From contig SFTH01000014.1 in assembly GCA_004563405.1 (NCBI GenBank), positions 54,514 through 118,513 on the forward strand: 64,000 nt of DNA. The letters are read 5' to 3'. This document shows, in pieces, positions 49,508-58,727 of this stretch. Made by a program: the position numbers and the translations under genes. The notes beneath the pieces were generated by a model that saw only the letters and a program-made list of their open reading frames with translations, did no database searches and was not told the origin of the DNA. The stretch comes from a bacterium (GTDB taxonomy: Bacteria > Bacillota > Clostridia > Christensenellales > Aristaeellaceae). The number at the start of each line of letters is the position of its first letter. Within the stretch, counting starts at the first letter, position 1.

Positions 49508-50232
49508 AGATCAGCGACGTGGCCCGTTTGACGGGCGTCACCGTCCGTACGCTGCGCTACTACGACGAGATCGGCCTCCTGAGGCCCGGCGCGGTCACGG
49601 AGGCGGGCTATCGGGTCTATGGCGATGCGGATCTGGAAACCCTGCAGCAGATACTGTTCTTCCGGGAGCTCGATTTTCCCCTGGAGGACATCCGGCGGAT
49701 CATGAAAAACCCCGCCTACGAGAAGGAGACTGCCCTGCGCAAGCAGCGGGAGTTGCTCCTTCAGAAGCGCGACAGGCTGGACAGTCTGATTGAACTGCTG
49801 GACAGGATCCTGAAGGGGGAGCGGGACATGAGCTTTACGCAATTTGATTCGACGCAGATCGAGGAGACGAGGCGGCAATACGCCGCGGAGGCAAAGCGTC
49901 GCTGGGGCGATACGGCTGCCTACGCCGAGTATGCGCAGAAATCGGCCCGCGCCGGCGACGCGCAGCAGAGGATGCTGGAGGGCGAGGGCGCGCGGATCCT
50001 GAGCGCGTTCGGCGAGAGCCGCGCGCTCGCCCCGGACAGCGCGGAGGCGCAGGCGCTGGTGAAGCAGTGGCAGGACTACATCACCTCCGGCTACTACACC
50101 TGCACGAAGGAGATCCTCGCCTGCCTCGGCCAGATGTACATCGGCGACGCGCGCTTCACAGAGCACATCGACCGGTACGGCGCGGGCACGGCGGCCTTCA
50201 TGGCGGCGGCCATCGAGATCTACACCCGCTGA
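49504..50232 (+). CDS. MerR-family regulator with TipAS domain
   Basis: The protein has 242 residues. The MerR helix-turn-helix and wing read 'ISDVARLTGVTVRTLRYYDEIGLLRPGAVTEAGYRVYGDADL', followed by a coiled coil (about 75-108) and a TipAS antibiotic-recognition domain ('YAAEAKRRWGDTAAYAEYAQK' ... 'YTCTKEILACLGQMYIGDARFTEHIDRYGAGTAAFMAAAI'). TipA binds thiopeptides and activates its own promoter. Here the matching 19-base-spacer promoter lies in front of the operon. Confidence 0.94.
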   Translation: MKISDVARLTGVTVRTLRYYDEIGLLRPGAVTEAGYRVYGDADLETLQQILFFRELDFPLEDIRRIMKNPAYEKETALRKQRELLLQKRDRLDSLIELLDRILKGERDMSFTQFDSTQIEETRRQYAAEAKRRWGDTAAYAEYAQKSARAGDAQQRMLEGEGARILSAFGESRALAPDSAEAQALVKQWQDYITSGYYTCTKEILACLGQMYIGDARFTEHIDRYGAGTAAFMAAAIEIYTR

Positions 50233-50284
50233 GGTCGTCCCCGCGGCAGGCGCGCCGACCCTCCCCCATCCCCCGCAGCCGCGC

Positions 50285-50333
50285 TTGACAAATCGGCCCG
50301 GGCAGGGTATATTGTACCCGACAGTCAGTCGGT
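50285..50333 (+). promoter_or_regulatory. Promoter and operator of the second tetR gene
   Basis: TTGACA (50285-50290), 17-base spacer, TATATT (50308-50313). Directly after it is ACCCGACAGTCAGTCGGT (50316-50333), the reverse-complement match of the operator at 51066. Confidence 0.88.
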
Positions 50334-50362
50334 GAGCGACCGGACAGCAGAGGACGGATACG

Positions 50363-51007
50363 ATGCGGATTGTAAAGGATGCAGAGTCAAGGCGGGAGGA
50401 GATTCTGGACGCAGCGGAGCGGCTCTTCGCCGCGAAGGGCTTTGACGATACCAGCACGGGCGATATTCTGGATGCGGTGGGCATCGCCAGAGGCACGCTG
50501 TACTATCACTTCAGCTCGAAGGAGGAGATCCTGGACGGCGTGATCCAGCGCATCACAAACCAGCTGACACAGGCCGCGGGCGCGATTGTCCGGCAGAGGG
50601 AGTTGCCCGTGCTGGAGCGCCTGACGAAGGCGATCCTGGCCCTGAACGTGGATTCGAGGCTCGGAGAGGAGATCATGGAGCAGGTGCACCGCCCGCAGAA
50701 CGCGCTGATGCACCAGAAGATGCAGGCGGCGCTGCTGGCGGGCATCCATCCGATTCTGACCGAACTGGTGGAGGAGGGAATCCGGCAGGGACTCTTCCGC
50801 ACGCGCTATCCGGAATCGGCGGTGGAGATGACCCTCCTCTACGCCAACACCGCCTTTGACACGCTGAACGCGGCCGGACTCACTCTGGAGCAGCGGGATG
50901 CAAAGATCGCCGGATTCATCTACAACCTGGAACGGATGATGGGAATGGCGGAGGGCAGCCTGCGGGAGGCCATCCTGGCAATTTTCCGCAAAGGGCGCGC
51001 GGACTGA
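50363..51007 (+). CDS. TetR-family repressor of the efflux operon
   Basis: The protein has 214 residues. The HTH 'AERLFAAKGFDDTSTGDILDAVGIARGTLYYHFSSKEEILDGVI' occupies residues 17-60, followed by a helical ligand domain. The same palindromic operator sits at its own promoter and before the MFS gene, so it probably represses both. It is typical of regulators of drug efflux. A strong terminator separates it from the MFS gene. Confidence 0.93.
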   Translation: MRIVKDAESRREEILDAAERLFAAKGFDDTSTGDILDAVGIARGTLYYHFSSKEEILDGVIQRITNQLTQAAGAIVRQRELPVLERLTKAILALNVDSRLGEEIMEQVHRPQNALMHQKMQAALLAGIHPILTELVEEGIRQGLFRTRYPESAVEMTLLYANTAFDTLNAAGLTLEQRDAKIAGFIYNLERMMGMAEGSLREAILAIFRKGRAD

Positions 51008-51020
51008 GGCGCGCAACCCC

Positions 51021-51056
51021 AAATAGAAAGCCTGGGCGCAAGCTTTCTATTTCTTT
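51021..51056. terminator. Terminator between tetR and the efflux operon
   Basis: Perfect 11-bp stem AAATAGAAAGC (51021-51031) with 51042-51052, followed by CTTTTG. Confidence 0.82.
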
Positions 51057-51065
51057 TGAGTCTAT

Positions 51066-51082
51066 ACCGACTGACAGTCGGT
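51066..51082 (+). promoter_or_regulatory. TetR operator of the MFS-ABC operon
   Basis: ACCGACTGACAGTCGGT is a perfect 8+1+8 palindrome followed at once by TATAAG (51084-51089), a likely -10. It is the same site as at 50316-50333. Confidence 0.88.
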
Positions 51083-51105
51083 CTATAAGGAAGGATCGGA
51101 CAAAT

Positions 51106-52359
51106 ATGGAAAACAAGCGCAATTACCGCCGGTTTCTGTTGCTCTGGGCGGGAGAGCTGGTGTCCTCCATCGGCGGCGGGCTGACCAGCTTCGGCCTGGG
51201 AGTCTACGTGTTTCAGAGGACCGGGAGCGCGGCGGGCATGGCCCTGGTCACGCTGCTCGCGTTTCTTCCGACGCTGCTGCTCAGCGTGCCGGCGGGCGTT
51301 CTGGCGGACCGCTACGACCGGCGGCTGATGATGATGCTGGGCGACGGCTGCTCCGCAATCGGCATACTGTTTATCCTGATCTGCATGCTCCGGGGCGGGG
51401 CCAGTCTGGCGCAGATCTGCATCGGCGTGACGGTCAGCTCGATCTTTTCCTCGCTGCTGGAGCCTGCCTACCGGGCCACGGTGACGGACCTGCTGGACGC
51501 GCAGGCGTACTCCAGGGCCAGCGGCATGGTCAGCCTCGCGGGCAGCGCCCGGTATCTCATCTCCCCCATTCTGGCCGGCGCGCTTCTGACGGTGTCGGAC
51601 ATCCGGCTGCTGCTGGCGCTGGATATCTGCACCTTCTTTCTGACCGTCGTCTGCACCGGCGTGGTGCGGCGCGGCCTGACGGCAAAGGTCTCCGACGGAA
51701 AGGAGCCCTTCTTCGCCGCCCTGCGGGAGGGCTGGCGGGCCGTCGCACAGAAGCGGGGCGTGCTCCTTCTGATCCTGCTGGCCTCCGCGATCACCTGCTT
51801 CATGGGCGCCTTCCAGATTCTGGCGGAGCCGCTGATTCTGGACTTTGCGGACAGCGCCACCCTGGGGATCGGGGAGACGGTCTGCGCCAGCGGCATGCTC
51901 ATCTCCGGCCTGTACCTGGGCGCGCGGGGCGTCAAAAGGGGGTATCTGAAGCTCCTGTCCGCCTCCCTCGCCGTGGCCGGACTCGCCATGGTGCTCTTCG
52001 GCCTGCGGGAAAACATCTATCTGATCTGCGCCGCCGGGTTTTTGTTCTTCGCCATGCTGCCCCTGGCCAACAACTGCCTGGACTTTCTGGTGAGAACCAA
52101 CATCGCGGATGAACTGCAGGGCAGAGCCTGGGGCTTCATCGGCTTCCTCTCGCAGCTCGGCTACGTCGTGGCCTACGGCCTGGCCGGGGTTCTGGCCGAC
52201 GCTCTGGGGCGACAGTTCCGCGTGGGCGTCGGTCGGGGCGCCGCCGCCGTCATCATGGCCTCCGGGGTGCTGCTCGCCGCCATCGCGCTGGCGATCTATC
52301 CCATAAAGTCGGTGCGCGCGCTGGAGAAGTCCGGCGCGGGCGAAAGGAGCGCATCATGA
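51106..52359 (+). CDS. MFS efflux transporter
   Basis: The protein has 417 residues and twelve predicted helices. 'GELVSSIGGGLTSFGLGVYVFQRTGSAAGMALV' and 'PAGVLADRYDRRLMMMLGD' (the A-motif loop) place it among macrolide-efflux-like MFS proteins (MefA/NreB branch). It overlaps the FtsX-type permease gene by 4 bases. It is controlled by the TetR operator directly upstream, so it likely exports a toxic compound. Confidence 0.92.
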   Translation: MENKRNYRRFLLLWAGELVSSIGGGLTSFGLGVYVFQRTGSAAGMALVTLLAFLPTLLLSVPAGVLADRYDRRLMMMLGDGCSAIGILFILICMLRGGASLAQICIGVTVSSIFSSLLEPAYRATVTDLLDAQAYSRASGMVSLAGSARYLISPILAGALLTVSDIRLLLALDICTFFLTVVCTGVVRRGLTAKVSDGKEPFFAALREGWRAVAQKRGVLLLILLASAITCFMGAFQILAEPLILDFADSATLGIGETVCASGMLISGLYLGARGVKRGYLKLLSASLAVAGLAMVLFGLRENIYLICAAGFLFFAMLPLANNCLDFLVRTNIADELQGRAWGFIGFLSQLGYVVAYGLAGVLADALGRQFRVGVGRGAAAVIMASGVLLAAIALAIYPIKSVRALEKSGAGERSAS

Positions 52360-54623
52360 GCGGAAGAATCCTATGGAATGAACTCCGGGCCAATCCCCTG
52401 TACGCCGTCGCAACCTGGCTGTTCATGGCGGCGAGCGCCTTCATGTTTGCGCTGACCTGCTTTCTCGCCACCGGCCTGCTGGGCTCGGTGGACGCGCTGA
52501 TGGAGGCGGCCCGGACGCCGGGCTTTCTGCAGATGCACGCCGGGGAGATCGACGATGACGCCCTCGCCCGCTTCGCCGGAGAGCAGCGGCAGGTGGAGGA
52601 ATACCAGGTTCTGCGCTTTCTGAATCTGGAGAACGGCTCCCTGGCGCTGGGCGGCCGCTCCCTGGCGGACAGCACCCAGGACAACGGCGTCTGCGTTCAG
52701 AGCGCGCGCTTTGACTTCCTGCTGGATCTGGAAAACCGCGCGATTGAAGGCGTCGAGCGCGGCGAGATCTACGTCCCCGCCTGCTACCGGCAGAAGTACG
52801 GCCTGCGCGCGGGGGAAGCGGTTCAGTTCGGGGATGTGGAATTCACCATCGCCGGCTTCCTGCGGGACTCCCAGATGAACGCCATGATGGCCTCCTCCAA
52901 GCGCTTTCTGGTCAGCGCCGCGGACTATGAACGGCTGCGGAGCGCGGGCAGCGAGGAATACCTGATCGAGTTTCTGCTGCGGGAGGATGCAGACGTCAAC
53001 GCCTTCGCCGCAGCGTACGCCGACGCCGGACTTTCCGCCAACGGCCCGGCCATCACGAAGCCGCTGATCCGCATGATGAACGCGCTCTCGGACGGGCTGA
53101 TGGTGCTGGTGATCCTCCTGGTGAGCGCGGTGCTGCTGCTGATCTCCATGCTCTGCATCCGGTTCACGCTGCTGACGCAGCTGGAGGCGGACCGGCGGGA
53201 GACCGGCATGATGAAGGCCATCGGAATCTCGGGAAGGGACATCCGCAGGCTCTACTTGCTGAAATACCTGGCCCTGTCCGCCCTCGGCGCGGCGTGCGGC
53301 CTGCTGTGCGCGTTTTGGTCGAAGGGCGCTCTGTCCGCGCAGATGCGGGAGCTATACGGCGCGTCCGAGCGCGGAGGGCTGGAGCTGCTGACGGCCGTCG
53401 CGGGCGCCGCGCTGACGGAGGGTGTTCTGCTTCTCTCCATCCGGCGGGCGCTGAAGCGCACGGAGAAGCTCTCGACGGTAGAGGCGCTGACCGGGCGGCG
53501 CGGGAACGAAAAACAGCGCCGTCTGCCCTCGCCCCGCTGCGTCATCGTCGCCCTCGTGATTGCCGCGGGGATGTTCCTGATGATCCTGCCCCAGAACCTG
53601 CTGAGCACGATTTCATCCCCCCGCTTCGTCACCTACATGGGCATCGGGGACGGAGAGATCCGCATCGACGTCCGTCAGACGCAGGACATCGCGGGCGACA
53701 CGCGGCGGGTGGAAGCGCTGCTGGCGGCGGAGGAGGCGGTCGATCGCTTCGTCGCGCTGCAAACGCTGTCCTGCCGGGTGGTGCGGGCGGACGGCACCCG
53801 CGCCGCCCTTCAGGTGGAGCAGGGCGACCACGGCGTATTCCCGGTCTCCTACGCCCGGGGCGCAGCGCCGGAAGCGGAGAACGAAATTGCGCTCTCCCAC
53901 CTGTGCGCGGAGGAGCTGGGGCTGTCCGTGGGGGACGCGCTGCTGCTGCTGGTGGACGGCGTGCCGCAGGAATACACGGTCTGCGGCGTCTACTCGGACA
54001 TCACCAACGGGGGAAAGACGGCCAAAGCCGCCTCCCTGCCCGGCGACGCGCCGCCCATGTGGAGCGTGTTCTACCTCTCGCTGAAGGAGGGCGTTTCCCG
54101 GTCGCAGTGGCTGTCCGCCTGGGCGCAGCGCCTGTCCGACGGCGGCGTCAGCGCACGAACCGTGGACATTCAGGCGTATGTGGCGGGCACCTACGCGCAG
54201 ACGGTCCGGGAGATCCGCATGGCGGCGCGGGCGGCGGTCCTGGCGGCGACAGCGGTGATGTTCGTGGTCGTCGCGCTGTTCACGCGGCTGCTCGTGGCGC
54301 AGGAGCGCGACGAAATCTCCCTGCGAAGGGCGCTCGGCCTGACCGGCGGGGAGATCCGGCATCTGTACTTTCTGCGGCACCTGCCGGTGCTGCTGGCGGG
54401 GCTTCTGGCGGGAATTTTGTCCGGCAACCTGCTGGGAGAGCGTCTGGCGGGCATGTTTTTGAAGACGCTCGGTGCGACGGGCCTGCGCTTCCGGGTGAAT
54501 CCCGCGGCTGTGTACGGCTGGATTCCCGCGGCCGCGGCGCTCGCCGTGTGCGGCGCGATCCTGCTGGGACTTTCGCAGGTCAGGCGCATCCGGGCCTACG
54601 AATGTTGTATGGGAAAGGAATAG
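52356..54623 (+). CDS. FtsX-like ABC transporter permease
   Basis: The protein has 755 residues in the MacB/FtsX layout: one N-terminal helix (about 20-40), a large extracytoplasmic domain, three helices (about 245-345, with 'TQLEADRRETGMMKAIGISGRDIRRLYL'), a second extracytoplasmic domain, and three C-terminal helices ('VAQERDEISLRRALGLTGGEIRHLYFLRHLP'). It pairs with the ATPase gene that follows 6 bases later. MacB-like systems move peptides, lipoproteins or drugs. ATGA overlap with the MFS gene. Confidence 0.92.
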   Translation: MSGRILWNELRANPLYAVATWLFMAASAFMFALTCFLATGLLGSVDALMEAARTPGFLQMHAGEIDDDALARFAGEQRQVEEYQVLRFLNLENGSLALGGRSLADSTQDNGVCVQSARFDFLLDLENRAIEGVERGEIYVPACYRQKYGLRAGEAVQFGDVEFTIAGFLRDSQMNAMMASSKRFLVSAADYERLRSAGSEEYLIEFLLREDADVNAFAAAYADAGLSANGPAITKPLIRMMNALSDGLMVLVILLVSAVLLLISMLCIRFTLLTQLEADRRETGMMKAIGISGRDIRRLYLLKYLALSALGAACGLLCAFWSKGALSAQMRELYGASERGGLELLTAVAGAALTEGVLLLSIRRALKRTEKLSTVEALTGRRGNEKQRRLPSPRCVIVALVIAAGMFLMILPQNLLSTISSPRFVTYMGIGDGEIRIDVRQTQDIAGDTRRVEALLAAEEAVDRFVALQTLSCRVVRADGTRAALQVEQGDHGVFPVSYARGAAPEAENEIALSHLCAEELGLSVGDALLLLVDGVPQEYTVCGVYSDITNGGKTAKAASLPGDAPPMWSVFYLSLKEGVSRSQWLSAWAQRLSDGGVSARTVDIQAYVAGTYAQTVREIRMAARAAVLAATAVMFVVVALFTRLLVAQERDEISLRRALGLTGGEIRHLYFLRHLPVLLAGLLAGILSGNLLGERLAGMFLKTLGATGLRFRVNPAAVYGWIPAAAALAVCGAILLGLSQVRRIRAYECCMGKE

Positions 54624-54629
54624 AGAACG

Positions 54630-55364
54630 ATGGCGGAATTGCTGACGGTCAATAAGCTTTGCAAGGGGGAGATCCTCAGGGAGGTCAGCTTCGGCGTGGA
54701 GGCCGGGGAGCTGGTCGCCGTCATGGGGCCCTCCGGCTCGGGGAAATCCACCCTCCTCTACCAGATATCCGGCATGGACCGGGCAGATTCCGGCGAGGTC
54801 TGGCTGGACGGCACGCAGATCTGCGCCCTGTCGGAGGACGCGCGGGCGAAGCTGCGGCTTGCGCAGATGGGCTTCGTCTTCCAGCAGATGAATCTGCTGA
54901 AGAATCTGAACCTGCTGGACAACATCCTGCTGCCCGCCTGCCGCCTGCACAGGGGAAGGGCCGCCCGCCGGGAGCTAGAGCGCCGGGCGCGGGCGCTGAT
55001 GGAAAAAATGGGCCTGGAGGATCTGGCGGAGCGGAGGATCACGGAGGTGTCCGGCGGACAGCTCCAGCGGGCCTGCATCTGCAGGAGCCTGATCAACCGG
55101 CCGAAGATCCTCTTCGCCGACGAGCCCACCGGCGCGCTCAACCAGAGCGCCGCCCGGGAGGTCATGGCGGAATTCATCCGCCTGAACCGGGAGGGCGCCA
55201 CCATTGTGATGGTGACCCACGACAGCAGGGTGGCCGCGCTCTGAGGCAGGATACTGTATCTGCTGGACGGCCGCATCGTGGGAACGTTCCTTCCGTCCGC
55301 TTCAGCGGGCGAAGGGGAGCGGGAGGAAGCCGTCGTCCGCTGGCTCGCGGAGATGGGCTGGTGA
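54630..55364 (+). pseudogene. ABC ATPase (LolD/MacB type) with a premature stop near the C-terminus
   Basis: Walker A 'GPSGSGKSTLLYQI', Q-loop 'MGFVFQQMNLLKNLN', signature 'EVSGGQLQRACICRSL', 'ILFADEPTGALNQ' and H-loop 'IVMVTHDSRVAAL' are all intact. A TGA (55242-55244) then ends the frame. The same frame continues for 40 codons with the normal family tail 'RILYLLDGRIVGTFLPS' and stops at 55362-55364. TGA is used as an ordinary stop elsewhere in the window, so this is a nonsense change. The 204-residue product keeps every catalytic motif and may still work. Confidence 0.8.
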
Positions 55365-55390
55365 AAGAGAGGCCTCTGATCTCTGGCGCA

Positions 55391-55426
55391 ACTCCGCCGC
55401 GCATGAGCTGGGCGCGGCGGAGTTTC
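55391..55426 (+). terminator. Terminator-like hairpin after the MFS-ABC operon
   Basis: Perfect 12-bp stem ACTCCGCCGCGC (55391-55402) with 55412-55423, followed by TTCACACC; a weak T-run. Confidence 0.6.
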
Positions 55427-55439
55427 ACACCTGAAAAAC

Positions 55440-55469
55440 GGACACATTCTGCTGAAGAAAGCGCCTATC
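55440..55469 (+). promoter_or_regulatory. Truncated copy of the shared promoter motif (copy 3)
   Basis: GGACACATTCTGC (55440-55452) followed by AAAGCGCCTAT (55458-55468) matches copies 1 and 2, then diverges abruptly inside CCTATTC. No -10 follows at the expected 55489. The next bases are the interior of a permease gene, so this looks like a deletion junction. Confidence 0.6.
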
Positions 55470-55475
55470 GGGGCG

Positions 55476-57172
55476 GTGCGCGCGATGTTCACCATGGTCA
55501 CGGTGCTCTCCTGCCTGGTCACCTCCCTGGTGCTCAGCTACGCCGCGGGCTTCATGATGAAGCTGCGCAGGAAGGAATTCGGCATGTATCTGACGCTGGG
55601 CATGACCCGGCGGAACATCCGGACGCTCTTTGCCTGCGAGACGGGCATCCTGTCCCTCCTCGCCATGCTGGCGGGCATGGGCGCAGGGCTGGTGATCTTT
55701 CAGCTCCTCGTGGCGCTGTTTGCCTCCATCATGGAGACGCCCTTCGCCGTCTCCGCCTATTCCGCGCAGGGAATCCTGCTGACGCTGGCGGTGGGACTCG
55801 GCATGTTCCTTCTCTCCACGCTGGCTTCCCTGCGGTATCTGAGGAGAACCTCGATGGCGGCGTTCCGCGATCAGGACGGCGCGGTCGTGCTCGTGTGGCT
55901 TGCGGTGGATCTGGCGATGGTCTTTCTGGCCCACTTCACCCTGTCCAGAGCCCTCGCCGGGGCGCTGCTGCGAAATGAAAGACTGAAAAACCGCGGCGCG
56001 AACGCGGTCATCCTGCGGGAACTCTCCGGAAGAATGACCGCAAACGCCCTGCTCATCGGCGCGCTGGCCACGATTCTGACCTTTGCCGTCGCCATGTCCA
56101 ACGTGGCGATGGGCGAAAAGATCTACGCAGACCGCTCCATTGTGAAGGACTGCCCCTACGATGTGCTGGCCATGCTCGACTGCGCGGCGGAGCCGGAGAT
56201 CTCCCTGGAGGAGGGCGAAGGCATCCTCGAAAAATACAGTCCCATCGCGTCCCGGATGGATTTTCAGCTGTATTCCCTGGGCGAAACCACCCTCTGCAGC
56301 AGCGTGCTGGGCTACGACTTCATGGGCTGGACGGACAAGTACCTGCCGCTGAGTCAGTTCAACGCCCTGCTGACCGGCTGCGGCCGGGAGCCCGTGGCCC
56401 TGGACGGATAGTACCTGGTCGTCACCGGCGTGCAGGGCATTTGCGACGTGGACTTTTCAGACAAAGCCGTGACGCTGAACGGAAAAACCTACGTCTGGGC
56501 GGGGAGCAGCGCCAGCTACCCCGAGTTTGCCCGTCGGGCGCGGCTGTACTTCGTCGTGCCCGACGAAGCGCTTACTGGCATGCCCGTCTCGGACGTGTGC
56601 GCCGCATACACGCTGGAGAACCACCGCCCGGACGCCCACGCCATGCTTGCAGAGCTGACGTACCTCCGGCAGACGGAGGAGGGCCCGGAGGCGTGGTGCG
56701 ACTTTGCGATTCAGCAGGAATACCGGATGTGGATGAACGCCAACACCGGGGCGCTGATGATCGGCACGCTGTACGTCTCCACGGTGTTCGTCTGCATGGC
56801 GCCGGCCATCCTCTCCCTGAAGACCCTCTCCACGCTGGATGGGGAGCGCAGGCGCTTCGCCATACTGTACCGCCTGGGGGCGGACGCGCGGACGCAGAGG
56901 TCGCCCTGCGCAGGCAGATCGGGGCCTTCTTCCTCCTGCCCTTCGCGTTTCCGCTGCTGATGACCGTGCCCATGGGGCTGATCTTCGCAAGGATCTATGA
57001 AATCTGGGACTTTGCCGGACTACATGGCCGGAAGGCCATGGAAACGGCGATCCTGATTTCGCTGGCGGTCGCGGCCGCGTACGCCCTGTACTTCCGGATC
57101 ACCTGCTCCATCTCCTCGAGCCATGTGATCTGCCACGGCGCGGAGGAGAGCGGCGTCGGGCGCGCCCTGTAA
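55476..57172 (+). pseudogene. BceB/VraG-like ABC permease, decayed
   Basis: The sequence starts in mid-protein with 'FTMVTVLSCLVTSLVLSYAAGFMMKLRRKEFGMYLTLGMTRRNI', so the first helix region is missing. A TAG (56409-56411) interrupts the extracytoplasmic domain. An exact 8-bp tandem duplication (GCGGACGC, 56880-56887 and 56888-56895) shifts the frame; removing one copy restores 'LGADAEVALRRQIGAFFLLPF' and the C-terminal helices to 57172. The family works with an ATPase in peptide-antibiotic sensing and export; no dedicated ATPase gene remains beside it. Confidence 0.9.
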
Positions 57173-57198
57173 ACTTTCCGCGCAAATTTCAAAAACCC

Positions 57199-57230
57199 TT
57201 GACTCTCCCCCTGAGGGGAGATGCTACAAT
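57199..57230 (+). promoter_or_regulatory. MerR-type promoter of the ABC-2/BmrR-like operon
   Basis: TTGACT (57199-57204) and TACAAT (57225-57230) are 20 bases apart (19 if the -10 is read as CTACAA). Between them TCTCCCC / GGGGAGA (57204-57210 and 57215-57221) is a perfect dyad centred in the spacer. The regulator gene is at the operon end. Confidence 0.85.
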
Positions 57231-57263
57231 CCTCCCTGCAAGAAAGGCAAGGAGGATTTTTCC

Positions 57264-57989
57264 ATGAACGAACCGTCTGTCTGCGTGAGAAACCTGACAA
57301 AGTCCTTTGGCGGCCGCAGGGTTGTGGACGGCCTGTCCTTCGAGGTGCACAGGGGCGAGGTCTTTGCCCTGCTGGGACACAACGGGGCCGGCAAGAGCAC
57401 CACCATTGATCTGATTCTGGGCCTGAAGCCGCCGGACGCGGGCGATGCGCGGATTCTGGGGCTGGACGCGGCGAAGCACAGAAAGCAGGTGTTTTCGCGG
57501 GTGGGCGTGCAGCTTCAGAATGCGCGCTACCAGCCCAACATCACCGTGGAGGAGGCCTGCATCGAGTACGCCTCCCTGTATGCCGGACCGGCGGACTATC
57601 CGCAGCTGCTGAAGCAGTTCGGGCTGGAGGAGCATCGAAGGAGCTTCGTGCGCAGGCTCTCCGGCGGGGAGCGGCAAAAGCTCTCGGTGGTGCTGGCGCT
57701 GATTGGCAGGCCGGAGATCGTCTTTCTGGACGAACTGACCACCGGGCTGGACGTGGTGGCGCGGCGCGAGGTCTGGCGAACCCTGAAGCAGCTGAAGGCG
57801 CAGGGACTGACGATCTTCCTGACCACCCACTACATGGAGGAGGCGGAGGCCCTCTGCGACCGGGTGTGCATCCTCCGGTCGGGAAGGAAAGTTGCGGAGG
57901 GAACGGTCGGCGAGGTCGTCGCCGCTTCCGGGCAGAGGAACCTGGAGGACGCGTATCTGTTCTATATGGGAGAGGAGGAGTTGTTGTGA
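57264..57989 (+). CDS. ABC transporter ATP-binding protein
   Basis: The protein has 241 residues. Walker A 'GHNGAGKSTTIDLIL', signature 'RLSGGERQKLSVVLAL', Walker B 'IVFLDELTTGLD' (Leu replaces the usual Pro after DE), H-loop 'FLTTHYMEEAE'. It overlaps the permease gene by 4 bases. AAGGAGG precedes the ATG. It forms an ABC-2 exporter that the MerR-type promoter should induce. Confidence 0.93.
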   Translation: MNEPSVCVRNLTKSFGGRRVVDGLSFEVHRGEVFALLGHNGAGKSTTIDLILGLKPPDAGDARILGLDAAKHRKQVFSRVGVQLQNARYQPNITVEEACIEYASLYAGPADYPQLLKQFGLEEHRRSFVRRLSGGERQKLSVVLALIGRPEIVFLDELTTGLDVVARREVWRTLKQLKAQGLTIFLTTHYMEEAEALCDRVCILRSGRKVAEGTVGEVVAASGQRNLEDAYLFYMGEEELL

Positions 57990-58723
57990 AGCGGTTTTTC
58001 AGCATGTATCGGGTGGAGCAGCGGATGTTTTTCCGAACGCCGGACGTGATCCTGTTCTGTCTGGCGATGCCGCTGGTGGTATTTGTCGCAATCGCGATGA
58101 TCGCCGGGGAGAAGGGCGCCGCGGACTCGGGGCTGACCTACCTTCAGAGCGCCTATGTGGCGCTGTCCACCGTGGGAATCTGCTGTTGCGCGTTCATGAG
58201 TATTCCCATCACCGTCGTGGAGCTGCGCTCCCAGGGCATCCTGCGGCGGATGTACTGCAGCCCCTGCTCTCCCGCGCGGCTGCTGGCCTGCGATACCCTC
58301 TCCAGCGGCGTGGTGGCGGCGCTCTCCACCCTGCTTCTGAGCGTTGCGGCGTTCGTCTTCTTCGGCTGCCGCCTGCCGGGGAACGCCCTGATCTACATCG
58401 CCGCGTGGCTTTTGACCCTGGTTTCCATGTTCTCCATCGGCCTCATGGTGGCCAGCCTGTGCCGCAGCACGAAGTCCATGAACGTGGCCACCAGCCTGCT
58501 CTACTTCCCCATGCTGCTGTTCTCCGGGGCCACCATCCCGGCGGAGGTGTTTCCGGCCGGGATGCGCGCGGTCTCCGGCTGGCTTCCCCTGGGCGTGGGA
58601 ATCCGGCTGTTGAAATCGGTGGCCCTGGGATGCTATGATAACATTGTCCTGCCGGTAGCCGTACTGGCCGCCATTGCAACCACCTGCGGCGCAGTCGCCG
58701 TAAAAACCTTCCGATGGGAGTGA
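57986..58723 (+). CDS. ABC-2 type permease
   Basis: The protein has 245 residues and six helices. 'MVASLCRSTKSMNVATSLLYFPMLLFSGATIPAEVFP' is the ABC-2 signature before the last helices. It starts with GTG behind GGAGGAG, inside the end of the ATPase gene. The MerR gene follows 4 bases after its stop. Substrate probably a cationic or lipophilic drug, judging by the BmrR-like regulator. Confidence 0.92.
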   Translation: MKRFFSMYRVEQRMFFRTPDVILFCLAMPLVVFVAIAMIAGEKGAADSGLTYLQSAYVALSTVGICCCAFMSIPITVVELRSQGILRRMYCSPCSPARLLACDTLSSGVVAALSTLLLSVAAFVFFGCRLPGNALIYIAAWLLTLVSMFSIGLMVASLCRSTKSMNVATSLLYFPMLLFSGATIPAEVFPAGMRAVSGWLPLGVGIRLLKSVALGCYDNIVLPVAVLAAIATTCGAVAVKTFRWE

Positions 58724-58727
58724 TACG

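Noticed and set aside
55242..55244. UGA recoding (selenocysteine or Trp/Gly)
   Set aside because: TGA is an ordinary stop for many genes here and no selenocysteine insertion hairpin is evident after it; a nonsense mutation is simpler.
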